Of a DNA stretch of 64,000 nt, positions 20,519 to 29,305 are shown piece by piece. Position 1 is the stretch's first letter. Each line of letters begins with the position of its first letter. The translations under genes and the position numbers were made by a program. This stretch comes from Rathayibacter iranicus NCPPB 2253 = VKM Ac-1602 (GTDB lineage: Bacteria; Actinomycetota; Actinomycetes; Actinomycetales; Microbacteriaceae), in NCBI RefSeq assembly GCF_003149025.1, contig NZ_QGDV01000006.1:106189-170188 (forward strand), given 5' to 3'. Below the pieces are notes generated by a model, which saw nothing but the letters and a program-made list of their open reading frames with translations, was not told the origin of the DNA and made no database searches.

Positions 20519-21637
20519 ATGTCCGTGAGTTATTCGTCGACTACTCGGCGCAGAGGAACATCGGCTGTCGCGAGAATTTTCTCTTCGGACTCCGTCTTTG
20601 TGCGACAAGTTTCTGGGGTTCGAAAGGTCTTTGGCGCTCGAAAGCTCTCTGACGCTCTCACTCTCCGACCAGAATCCGTCCGGGTCTCTGGACGCTCGAC
20701 GACGCTGCGGAACCCGACGCAGATCGCCGCCGCGGACACCGCCGCCGTCTCGTTCGCCGCCGGCTACACGGCCGCTCTCGGCGCACGCCCGGGCGGCCTG
20801 CACTCGCGGCTCGAGGCCGTCGTCGCCAGCGAGAACCTCGGTTTTGCCGTCGAGGGCGCGGCCATGGCTCGGACGATGCTCGACCTGCTCGACCCCCGCT
20901 CGACCCTGACGGCCGGTGCCGGGCCGCGGGCACGGGCGCTTTTGGAGGAGTTCGGCTCCTCCCATCCCTACACGCTCCACGCCGGTGTCGGCTGGGCCTA
21001 CGACCGCCTGCGCCGCCGTCCGCCCGAGCCCGGGCGGGGCTGGGACCCGCTGCTGCGCGCGCTGATCGACGACGGCTGGGGCTTCTCCCGCGTCTTCGCC
21101 CGGGGCGCCGAGCACTGGTCGAGCGTCCGCGCCCCGCGCTCTGCCTCCGATCTGCGACGGATCCACGTCGACCAGGGGGTGGGCCGGGCACTGTGGTTCG
21201 TCCTCGACGGCGACGAGATTCCCGCCGCCATCGCCTCCGTCGCTCCCGAGCGGCGCGGCGAACTCTGGACCGGACTCGGCCTCGCCCTGACATACGCGGG
21301 CTGCCCGGTCGCGACCGCGTCCTCGCTGCGCCTCGCCGCAGGAGAGCACGGCGTGGACGTGGCGGTCGGATCTCTCCGCGCCGCCCGCGCGCGCTCCTTT
21401 GGCGGCGTCGGCTCGGCCGCGATGGAGGGGACGGGCGCAGCGCTCATCGGCCTGCCTCTTGAGGACGCACTCGCGCTGCACGATCGCGCGCTCGAGGGGC
21501 TGGATCCCGAAAACGATCCGGGTGCCTATCGCCGCTGGCAGCTTCGGGTGCGCCAGGCGCTCCTGCACGCCGAGCGGAGCGGCCAGAGCGGCAGCGCCCC
21601 GACCCGCACCGCCGAGCCGACCCGCACGCGGCGCTGA
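20519..21637 (+). CDS. unbL: UnbL, DUF1702 enediyne cassette protein
   Basis: 372 aa from ATG 20519 behind a G-rich stretch; a further in-frame start at 20384 is possible, and the first 40 or so residues are low-complexity Ser/Arg, so the true start is uncertain. From 'AADTAAVSFAAGYTAALGA' on the protein follows DUF1702: 'GFAVEGAAMARTMLDLL', 'HVDQGVGRALWFVLDGD' and 'RRGELWTGLGLALTYAG'. DUF1702 proteins are conserved beside enediyne PKSs. They are needed for production in studied systems, but the reaction is unknown. It lies 35 bp before the PKS gene. Confidence 0.87.
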   Translation: MSVSYSSTTRRRGTSAVARIFSSDSVFVRQVSGVRKVFGARKLSDALTLRPESVRVSGRSTTLRNPTQIAAADTAAVSFAAGYTAALGARPGGLHSRLEAVVASENLGFAVEGAAMARTMLDLLDPRSTLTAGAGPRARALLEEFGSSHPYTLHAGVGWAYDRLRRRPPEPGRGWDPLLRALIDDGWGFSRVFARGAEHWSSVRAPRSASDLRRIHVDQGVGRALWFVLDGDEIPAAIASVAPERRGELWTGLGLALTYAGCPVATASSLRLAAGEHGVDVAVGSLRAARARSFGGVGSAAMEGTGAALIGLPLEDALALHDRALEGLDPENDPGAYRRWQLRVRQALLHAERSGQSGSAPTRTAEPTRTRR

Positions 21638-21672
21638 CCGACCAGCCCGTGCCCACCCCCGAAGGAGAGAGC

Positions 21673-24600
21673 ATGCACCGAGACGAGATCGCCGTTGTCG
21701 CCATGGACTGCGAGTACCCGGACGCCTCCTCGCCGGCCGAGCTGTGGACGAACGCGCTGGAGCAGCGGCGCTCGTTCCGACGCATCCCGCCGCAGCGCCT
21801 CGCTCCGGAGTACTTCGGCACGGCCGAGGACGCGGATCTGATCTCGTCCCCCGTGGCGGCCCTACTGACCGGCTACTCCTTCGACCGCCTCGCCCAGCAG
21901 GTGAGCGGGCAGACGTTCCGAAGCACGGATATGACGCAGTGGCTGGCGCTCGACGTCGTCGGCCGGGTCGTCGCGAAGCTGGACGGCGTCCTCGGCACGG
22001 TGCCGAAGGAGCGCGTGGGCGTCATCGTCGGCAACAGCATGGGCGGCGAGTTCGCGCGGGCGAACACGCTGCGGCTGCGCTGGCCGTACGTCGCCCGGTC
22101 GCTGGCGACCGCGCTCGCGGCCGAGGGAGTGGGAGCCGCCGAGCGCGAGCGGCTCGTGGCGGCGACGGAGGCAACCTACAAGCAGTCGTTCGCCGAGCCG
22201 ACGAGCGACACTCTCGCGGGCGGTATGGCCAATGTGATCGCTGGTCGCATCTGCAACGTGTTCGACTTCGGCGGCGGCGGCTACACCGTCGACGGCGCCT
22301 GCTCCTCCTCTTTGCTGGCGGTCACCACGGGCGCCACAGCCCTGGTCCGTGGCGAGATGGACATCGCCCTGGTCGGCGGCGTCGACCTGAGCATCGACCC
22401 ATACGAGCTGGTGGGCTTCTCGCGCGCGACAGCGCTGGCTCCGGAGCTGATGCGCGTCTACGACCGGCGCTCGCAGGGTTTCTGGCCCGGGGAGGGCTCG
22501 GGCTTTCTCGCGCTGATGCGAGCGGAGGACGCCGAACGCGCGGGCGTGCGTCCGCTCGCGATCATCTCGGGCTGGGGAGTGACTTCCGACGGCGCGGGCG
22601 GCACCACCCGTCCAGAAGACGAGGGCCATACCCGCGCCATCGAGCAGGCCTGCGCCCGCGCGGGCTGGGAGCCGGCATCCGTCGACTTCTACGAGGGGCA
22701 CGGCACGGGGACCGCCGTCGGTGACGCCACCGAGCTGCGGGCCATCGCCAACGCGCGCGGTGACGGGGCACGGCCGGCCTGGATCAGCTCGGTAAAGGCC
22801 AACATCGGACACACCAAAGCGGCGGCTGGAATCGCCAGCATGATGAAGACCATCGCGGCGCTGGACTCGGCCACTATCCCGCCGGCCACCGCCTGCGTCG
22901 ATCCGCTGCCGATCCTCACCGACCCGCGGTCGGCCCTGAGCATCACGCGCGAGCCTCGGCCCGCGCCAGAGGACCGGGAGATTCGGGCGGGAGTGAGCTC
23001 GATGGGCTTCGGCGGGATCAATGCGCACGTGGCCCTGCGCTCGGCCGGGTCACGCACTCCCGCGCCCCGCCGCCGCCGGATCGACCCGCAGGACGTCGAG
23101 GTGATCGCCTTCGGCGCCGTCTCGTTCGCTAACCTCGCGGTGCATGCCCGCGAGACCGCTCGACGCCTCGCCGATCGCAGCATGGCGGAGGTACACGATT
23201 TCTTGGTGCGTTCAGGAGGCCCCGGCGGCGGCTTCGTCCGCGGTGCCGTCCTCGTGAGCGGACCGATGGACACGGGCGCCGCGCTGGACCGACTCGCCGC
23301 ACTGGCCGATGTCGCAACTCTCGAGAGCCCCACACTCATCGATCCGGTCGGCGGAGTCTTCCTCGGCGTGGCCCGGCCCGACCCGGAGATCGTCCTTCTG
23401 TTCCCCGGGCAGGCGGCACCGGTGCGCAGCAGTGATGGTTTCGCCGGGCGTCGCTTCGGCGGGCCTCGCGTCGAGGGGCTGGCCTCCCCCTCCTTCCCCG
23501 GCGCCAGCACTGCCGTCGCTCAGCCGGCGATCGTCCGGCAGAGTCTGCGCGCGGCACGGATCCTCGAACGACTCCGCATCGCGGCGTCGAGCGCGGTCGG
23601 GCACTCCATCGGCGAAGTCGCGGCACTCGCGTGGGCGGGAGCGCTCGGCGACGAGGAGGCCGTCACACTTGCCGCACGCCGCGGGGCGGCAATGGCCGAA
23701 TTCTGCACGGAGCCCGGCGGAATGACCGACGTGCAGACCGATGCGGCCACGGCTCTGACCCTCGCGGGCGACCTCCCGCTGACCGTCGCCGCGCGCAACG
23801 GACGCCGACGCACGGTGCTCGCCGGCCCGCCCGAGGCGCTCGACGCGCTCGAGATGCGGGCCAGGGGCCGCAGCATCGGGACCACGCGGCTCGGTGTGTC
23901 GAATGCTTTCCACTCGCCGCTGATGGCTCCGGCGGTCGCCCCCTTTACCGCCGCGCTCGCCGAGATCCCCTTTGCGGCACTCGACCGGCGAGTCGTCTCG
24001 AGCGTCACCGGCGACGACCTGGCGCAGGACACCGATCTCGTGGACTTGCTCGCACGCCAGGTGAGCGCTCCGGTGCTGTTCGAGGCTGCGCTGGAGCAGG
24101 CTGCTCGCTCCGCCGATCTCGTGATCGAGGCGGGGCCGGGGAGCGTCTTTGGCCGCCTAGCCGAGGGTGTGGTCGGCGTGCCGGTCGTGAGCACCGACAT
24201 CGGGAGCGAATCGGCGCGGGAACTGCTCGTCGTCGCCGCCGCGGCCTACGTCGTCGGATCCGACGTGGACTGGTCGCAGCTGCTTCCCCTCCGTCGGGCG
24301 AGCGCCGTCGATCCGCTGCGCGCCCACGAGTACCTCGTCAACCCGTGCGAGTCGCGCGTGGGCGCCGCTGCGGCGGCTCCGGTTGTCGCTGCGGAGCACC
24401 CGCCGGTGCTCGACGCTCCGGGTGCCGCGCGGGATGCTCCGGTGCCGCTCGCGCCGGTGCTCGACGCGCCCGTGTTCGAGGTTCCTGTCGTGGACGCCCC
24501 GGTGGCCCAGGCTCCTCTTCTCCCGCGGCTCGCGCCTGTCGCTGACGCTCCCCTGCCCGCGGCGGCAGAGGCGGCGGATCCGCTGCGCGTGGTGACCGAG

Positions 24601-27600
24601 GTCATCGCCGAGATCGCCGAACTGCCCGGATCCGCAATCACGCCGGGCTCCCGCCTCCTCGCCGACCTTGGCCTGAACTCGCTGACAGCGGCCTCCATCG
24701 CCGCAACAGCCGCGCGTCGGCTCGGCGTCGCGTCGGCGCTCGCTCCGGGAGAGGTCGTCGGAGCGAGCGTCGCCGAACTCGCCGATCTGCTCGCCGGAGC
24801 GGCGGGAGCGGAGGTCGTGCAGACGGTCAGCGGCGTCCGCTCCTGGGTGGAGCCGTTCGCCGCGCGCTGGACGCCGTCGACCCCGATGGCCAGCGGGGAC
24901 CAGGGTTGGACGATCCAGCAGAGCGGACGTGACGCCACAGGTCCCCTTGCCGGCGCCCTCACCTCCGTGTTCAGCGGCTCCCGCTCCGCCGGGCGCACTG
25001 CCATCGTCCTCTCCGCCCCCTCCGAGCACACCCCGGCCGCGGCCTGGGCGTACCTCTCCGCTCTCACGCGCGCCGCTGCGGCCCGCCCGTCGCGGCTACT
25101 CGTCCTGCATCCGGGCGACGGCGCAGGAGCGGTGAAGTCGCTCCAGCACGAGTATCCGGACATCGTGGCCGCGACGCTCGACGTCTCCGCGCTCGAAGGC
25201 GCGAGCGCCAGCGTCGTGCGCGACGCGCTCACGGCCGCCCGCCACCGCGTGGAATCGGCGACAGGGTTCGTCGAGCTGCGAGCGGATGCTGCGGGCAGCC
25301 TGGAGGAGTCGGACCTGCGCTGGATCGGCAGCGACCGGCCCGCCCCGGGGAGGGGACGACTCGCTCCGGGCGACGTCCTCGTCGTCACAGGAGGCGCTCG
25401 CGGCATCGGACTCGCGTGCGGGCTCGCCGCCGCGCGCAGCCTGGGCGTGGTGCTTGCGATGATCGGGCGCACCAACCCCGACGATCCCGACATTGCCGCC
25501 GTGCTTGCGAGTGCCCGCGCAGAGGGCCTGCAGGCGCACTACTACCGCGCCGATGTCGCCGAGGCGGCGCACCTTCAGCACGCAATGCAGCGGATCGAGT
25601 CCGAGCTGGGCCGCGTCGCCGGGATCGTCTGGGCGAGCGGAGTCAACACGCCCACCGCCCTGGACGGCCTGCGCCGCGACGAGGTCGAGCGCACCGTGGC
25701 CGCGAAGTGCGGCGCCCTCGACCTGCTGCCGGGCATGCTCACGCGGGCGCCTTCGGTGATCGTCGGATTCGGCTCGATCATCCAGCGCATCGGTTTGCAC
25801 GGCGAGGCGCACTACGCGCTCGCGAACGGCTGGCTGGAGAGTTCTCTCGCCACGCTCTCGGCGGCCTGGCCCGAAGCCGGCATCGGCACGATCGAGTGGA
25901 GCGCGTGGTCCGGAGACGGAATGGGCTCGTCGCTGCTGGTGCTCGATCAGCTCGCCCGCGCGGGCGTGACTCCGCTGAGCGTCGAGCACGGCGTCGAGGC
26001 CTTCCTCGATGAGCTGCGGCGGTTCGAGACCGGCCACCGACCCCCGGTCGTCCTCGCCTCGCGCTTCGGCACGCCGCCCACTCTTCCGGATCCCAGCGCC
26101 TCGCTCCCCGTCCTGCGCTTCCTCGAACAGCCCCTCGTGCACACCGCCGGTCTCGAACTCGTCACGGAGGCGGAACTCTCCTGGGGCACCGACCCCTACC
26201 TCGCCGAGCACACGCCGGACGGCACGGCCGTCGTGCCGGGGGTACTGCTCCTCGAGGCGATGGCTCAGGCTGTGCTCGGGCTCACCGGCGAGCGCCCCAC
26301 TGGATTCGCCGACGTCCGCTTCAGCCGCGCAGTAACGGTGGCCGACGGCGAGCGCCGCCGCCTGCGCGTCGCCGCTCTCGCCGGCGCGGACGGTTTGGTG
26401 GACATCCGCATCCGTACCGACGAGACGGGCTTCGCCGTTGACCACGCCGGCGCCCGAGTCCTGGTGCGCGGCTCGACACGCGACGAGGGGACGGGAGCGG
26501 CGCGCCCACTCGGGACAGTGCCGCGAGCAGCGCAGGACGTCCCGGACGAGTTCTACGAGGACCTCCTCTTCCACGGCCCACGGTTCCGGCACGTCACCGG
26601 ATTCGCCGGGATCCACGCCGACGTCACGACCGCACGAATCGCGGCCGGCGGGGCGCCCTCGTGGTTCTCCGCATACCTCCCAAGCCGCCTGATCCTGGGC
26701 GACCCCGGGATCCGCGATGCGATGATCCACGCCTCCCAGGCATCCGTTCCCGAGGCGAGGATGCTGCCGACTGCCATCGAGAGCATCCGCATCGGCCCCG
26801 CCCGCGACGAGGGGACAGAGCCCACCGTGCTGACCACGCGTCAACGCTCACATCGCGACGGTGTGCTCGTGGTCGACCTCACCCGCAGCACGGCGGATGG
26901 TCGGCTGATCGAGAGTTGGCAGGGTCTGCGGCTCATCGCCGTCGGCGCGACTCCTGTTCCCGCCGCCTGGTCGCCCTCGCTGGTGGGGCCGCTCCTGGAG
27001 CGCGGTGTGGAGGAAGTGACCGGGTCGATCCTGACGCGGGTCGTCGTGACGACGGGCGCCGATCGTGAGGCGCGCGTCGAGACGGCGCTGGAGCGACTGC
27101 TCCCGGACGGGGTGGAGAACGAGATCCTGGACGGGTCAGCGCCCGGGCTCACCCGCAGAGTCGACGGTGCGCCCCTCCTGACCGCCGCCGGCGGGCGCGT
27201 GAGCATCGCCCACGCGGAGGGCCTGTCCCTCGTGGCCCACGCTCCGTGGGCGGTCGGCGTCGATGTCACCCCGCTGCGCTCCGAGGCGCCGACGGATGTG
27301 CTCGCGCCCGCGCTCCAGCAGCTCGCCCGAGAGATCGCCGCGGCGACGGGAGAACCGGGGCGGACCAGCCGCAGCCGCGCCTGGGCGGTCGAGGAGTGCC
27401 GGATCAAGCTCGGTCTCGAGCGCGACGCGCCGGCGACGCTCGCCTCGGTCGGCGAGGACGGGAACGTGGTCGTCGTCGATCTCGGCAGCCACCTCGTCGT
27501 CACCCGACCCGTCCGCCTCCGCGAGCGTGAGGAGCATCTCTTCGCCGTGACCGTCCCGACTCCGTCGGCGGCCGACCTCGCTCCCCTGCGGGCGTCTCGG

Positions 27601-27615
27601 CTGGAAGTCTCGTGA
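21673..27615 (+). CDS. pksE: Iterative enediyne polyketide synthase (KS-AT-ACP-KR-DH-PPTase)
   Basis: 1980 aa from ATG 21673 behind GAAGGAG. KS has active Cys210 in 'DGACSSSLL', His in 'EGHGTGTAVGD' and 'KANIGHTKAA'. AT has Ser645 in 'GHSIGE'. A Pro/Ala linker with repeated V-x-D-A-P units (about residues 900-965) precedes the ACP, with Ser1003 in 'DLGLNSLT'. KR starts at 'VVTGGARGIG' (about 1237). DH has His1513 in 'HTPDGTAVVPG'. The C-terminus is an integrated PPTase with 'VGVDVTP' (Asp1864) and 'WAVEECRIK'. This order, with an ACP before KR and a self-activating PPTase, is diagnostic for enediyne PKSs, which make a linear polyene. The stop overlaps the thioesterase GTG. No break is visible. 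Confidence 0.96.
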   Translation: MHRDEIAVVAMDCEYPDASSPAELWTNALEQRRSFRRIPPQRLAPEYFGTAEDADLISSPVAALLTGYSFDRLAQQVSGQTFRSTDMTQWLALDVVGRVVAKLDGVLGTVPKERVGVIVGNSMGGEFARANTLRLRWPYVARSLATALAAEGVGAAERERLVAATEATYKQSFAEPTSDTLAGGMANVIAGRICNVFDFGGGGYTVDGACSSSLLAVTTGATALVRGEMDIALVGGVDLSIDPYELVGFSRATALAPELMRVYDRRSQGFWPGEGSGFLALMRAEDAERAGVRPLAIISGWGVTSDGAGGTTRPEDEGHTRAIEQACARAGWEPASVDFYEGHGTGTAVGDATELRAIANARGDGARPAWISSVKANIGHTKAAAGIASMMKTIAALDSATIPPATACVDPLPILTDPRSALSITREPRPAPEDREIRAGVSSMGFGGINAHVALRSAGSRTPAPRRRRIDPQDVEVIAFGAVSFANLAVHARETARRLADRSMAEVHDFLVRSGGPGGGFVRGAVLVSGPMDTGAALDRLAALADVATLESPTLIDPVGGVFLGVARPDPEIVLLFPGQAAPVRSSDGFAGRRFGGPRVEGLASPSFPGASTAVAQPAIVRQSLRAARILERLRIAASSAVGHSIGEVAALAWAGALGDEEAVTLAARRGAAMAEFCTEPGGMTDVQTDAATALTLAGDLPLTVAARNGRRRTVLAGPPEALDALEMRARGRSIGTTRLGVSNAFHSPLMAPAVAPFTAALAEIPFAALDRRVVSSVTGDDLAQDTDLVDLLARQVSAPVLFEAALEQAARSADLVIEAGPGSVFGRLAEGVVGVPVVSTDIGSESARELLVVAAAAYVVGSDVDWSQLLPLRRASAVDPLRAHEYLVNPCESRVGAAAAAPVVAAEHPPVLDAPGAARDAPVPLAPVLDAPVFEVPVVDAPVAQAPLLPRLAPVADAPLPAAAEAADPLRVVTEVIAEIAELPGSAITPGSRLLADLGLNSLTAASIAATAARRLGVASALAPGEVVGASVAELADLLAGAAGAEVVQTVSGVRSWVEPFAARWTPSTPMASGDQGWTIQQSGRDATGPLAGALTSVFSGSRSAGRTAIVLSAPSEHTPAAAWAYLSALTRAAAARPSRLLVLHPGDGAGAVKSLQHEYPDIVAATLDVSALEGASASVVRDALTAARHRVESATGFVELRADAAGSLEESDLRWIGSDRPAPGRGRLAPGDVLVVTGGARGIGLACGLAAARSLGVVLAMIGRTNPDDPDIAAVLASARAEGLQAHYYRADVAEAAHLQHAMQRIESELGRVAGIVWASGVNTPTALDGLRRDEVERTVAAKCGALDLLPGMLTRAPSVIVGFGSIIQRIGLHGEAHYALANGWLESSLATLSAAWPEAGIGTIEWSAWSGDGMGSSLLVLDQLARAGVTPLSVEHGVEAFLDELRRFETGHRPPVVLASRFGTPPTLPDPSASLPVLRFLEQPLVHTAGLELVTEAELSWGTDPYLAEHTPDGTAVVPGVLLLEAMAQAVLGLTGERPTGFADVRFSRAVTVADGERRRLRVAALAGADGLVDIRIRTDETGFAVDHAGARVLVRGSTRDEGTGAARPLGTVPRAAQDVPDEFYEDLLFHGPRFRHVTGFAGIHADVTTARIAAGGAPSWFSAYLPSRLILGDPGIRDAMIHASQASVPEARMLPTAIESIRIGPARDEGTEPTVLTTRQRSHRDGVLVVDLTRSTADGRLIESWQGLRLIAVGATPVPAAWSPSLVGPLLERGVEEVTGSILTRVVVTTGADREARVETALERLLPDGVENEILDGSAPGLTRRVDGAPLLTAAGGRVSIAHAEGLSLVAHAPWAVGVDVTPLRSEAPTDVLAPALQQLAREIAAATGEPGRTSRSRAWAVEECRIKLGLERDAPATLASVGEDGNVVVVDLGSHLVVTRPVRLREREEHLFAVTVPTPSAADLAPLRASRLEVS

Positions 27616-28076
27616 ATCGTTTCGACGCGCCGGCCTTCGAGCACGTGCACACGGTGACCTTCGGTGACACGAACGCGACGGGCAACGTCTACTTCGCGCG
27701 GCTATTTGAGTGGCAGGGCACCGTGCGCGAACTCTTCCTCGTCGGGCACGCGCCGGAGGTCCTGGCCGCGCTCGGCGCCGAGGTCAGTTTGGTCACCGTG
27801 TCGGCGAGCGCGCAGTTCCTCGCGGAACTCTGGCCGTTCGACCGGGTCGCGATCCGGCTCAAGGCGGACGATCCGGTGCAGAACCGGATGCGGATGCGCT
27901 TTGACTATTGGCGGGTCGGCGGCGAGATCGAGGAACTCGTCGCGACCTCCGAGCAGACCGTCGCCTGGCTGTCCCGGAGCCACCACAACGACGTCCCGAA
28001 GCCGCTTCCGGTGCCCGACTCGCTGCGCTCCGCGATCCGCGTCGCGACCGAGGAGTACCGGAGAGCCCGAGCATGA
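27612..28076 (+). CDS. Enediyne PKS-associated hotdog thioesterase (E10/TEBC)
   Basis: 154 aa from a GTG overlapping the PKSE stop (GTGA). It opens with the E10-type block 'HTVTFGDTNATGNVYFARLFEWQGTVRE', a 4-hydroxybenzoyl-CoA thioesterase-like hotdog sequence. In known systems the E10 protein releases the polyene from the PKSE ACP. It is the fifth member of the warhead cassette in this window and is coupled by ATGA to the next gene. Confidence 0.93.
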   Translation: MNRFDAPAFEHVHTVTFGDTNATGNVYFARLFEWQGTVRELFLVGHAPEVLAALGAEVSLVTVSASAQFLAELWPFDRVAIRLKADDPVQNRMRMRFDYWRVGGEIEELVATSEQTVAWLSRSHHNDVPKPLPVPDSLRSAIRVATEEYRRARA

Positions 28077-29305
28077 GCGGCGCCACCCCCTCCCGCGGTC
28101 GGCTCGCGCGACGCTCCGTCGGGCTACTCGTCTCCTGTGCCCGTGTGCTCGTGGCGTCGGGAGTGCTCGCCGTCCGCCGGCGCAGCGGAGCGACCGACGC
28201 TCTCGCCCTCGTGCTCTGGGAGGCGGGCCCCGCGTTCGTCAAGCTGGGCCAGCTCGCGTCCACCCGCCGGGATGTTCTCCCGGACGTCGTCTGCGCGGCT
28301 CTAGAGCGAGCACTCGCCCGCGGAGGAGCCGCCTCCGGTGCCGACTCGCCGGGCATCGAGCACGGCTCGGTGGCAACGGTCGTGAAGCGGGAGCATCCCG
28401 ACGGCCCCCGTGCCATCAAGACGCTGCGAGCCGACGCCGCCCAGGCGCTGCGTACCGATGTCCACCTCGTCTCCTCGCTCGCCCGCGCGGCCCGGACAGC
28501 GATGCCCTGGCTGCGCGCGCCGGTCCTCGAACTCCTCCAGGACCTCTGCGTCATCGTCCTCGGCCAGCTCGATCTGCGTCGGGAGGGTCGCACCCTGACC
28601 GAGCTGCAGCGGCTCGAGGAGGGACTGCCCGTCCGGCTGCCCCGAGTGATCGAGGCGGAGTCGGACGACGAGCACCTGGTGATGGAGTGGCTGGAGGGCC
28701 AGGACGATCCGGTCGAGGAGACCTTCGCCCAGCGGCGGCACCAGGCGCAGACGCTGACCCGGGCGGTGTTCGAGATGGTCTTCCGCTCGGGCCTCGTGCA
28801 CTGCGATCTGCACCCGGGAAACTGGTGGCTCCTGCCCGACGGCCGCCTGGCTATCGTCGACGCCGGATTCTCGTACAGGATCGACGACGAGACCCGGCTC
28901 GGCTTCGCCGATTTCTTCTACGGAGTCGTCTCGGACGATCCCGAGCTGTGCGCCGACCGCGCGCTCAGCGCCTCCTCCCGCACTCTGACCCCGGACGCCG
29001 AAGCCGCGTTCCGGCGCGAGATGGCGGTCCTCGTCTCAGAGATGACCGGGCTGCGGGCCCGGGACTTCTCGCTCGTCGCGTTCGCGGGACGCCTCTTCGC
29101 GCTCCAGCGGCGCTATGGCGCGTACGCCGATACGGGGTTCATCCTCCCGCTCACGGCCCTGCTCGCCATTGAAGGGCAGGTGAAGTCACTCGACCCCACA
29201 CTCGACTCGCAGTCGTTTGCCGGGCCGATCATCCTCGCCGCGCGCGCCGAGCGGCGGCACCGAGACGCAGCACTTCTCACTACGTCGGGAGGCGGCGATG
29301 ACTGA
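28073..29305 (+). CDS. ABC1/UbiB-family atypical kinase (AarF/ADCK)
   Basis: 410 aa from ATG 28073 (ATGA overlap). UbiB-family marks are the KxGQ motif in 'AFVKLGQLASTRRDVLPD', the catalytic 'VHCDLHPGNW' and the metal-binding 'AIVDAGF'. Family members have ATPase-type activity linked to quinone and isoprenoid lipid metabolism. I do not know of a defined role in enediyne loci, but tight coupling to the thioesterase and to pepN argues that it is co-expressed with the PKS. A few C-terminal residues overlap pepN. Confidence 0.88.
   Translation: MSGATPSRGRLARRSVGLLVSCARVLVASGVLAVRRRSGATDALALVLWEAGPAFVKLGQLASTRRDVLPDVVCAALERALARGGAASGADSPGIEHGSVATVVKREHPDGPRAIKTLRADAAQALRTDVHLVSSLARAARTAMPWLRAPVLELLQDLCVIVLGQLDLRREGRTLTELQRLEEGLPVRLPRVIEAESDDEHLVMEWLEGQDDPVEETFAQRRHQAQTLTRAVFEMVFRSGLVHCDLHPGNWWLLPDGRLAIVDAGFSYRIDDETRLGFADFFYGVVSDDPELCADRALSASSRTLTPDAEAAFRREMAVLVSEMTGLRARDFSLVAFAGRLFALQRRYGAYADTGFILPLTALLAIEGQVKSLDPTLDSQSFAGPIILAARAERRHRDAALLTTSGGGDD

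Noticed and set aside
24246..26844. Minus-strand frames of 415 and 582 codons within the PKS gene
   Set aside because: They are antisense to PKSE, which has all its catalytic motifs in frame.
21673..27615. Assigning the locus to 9-membered or 10-membered enediynes
   Set aside because: Motif inspection alone does not separate the two. It needs KS phylogeny and diagnostic accessory genes that are not in the window.
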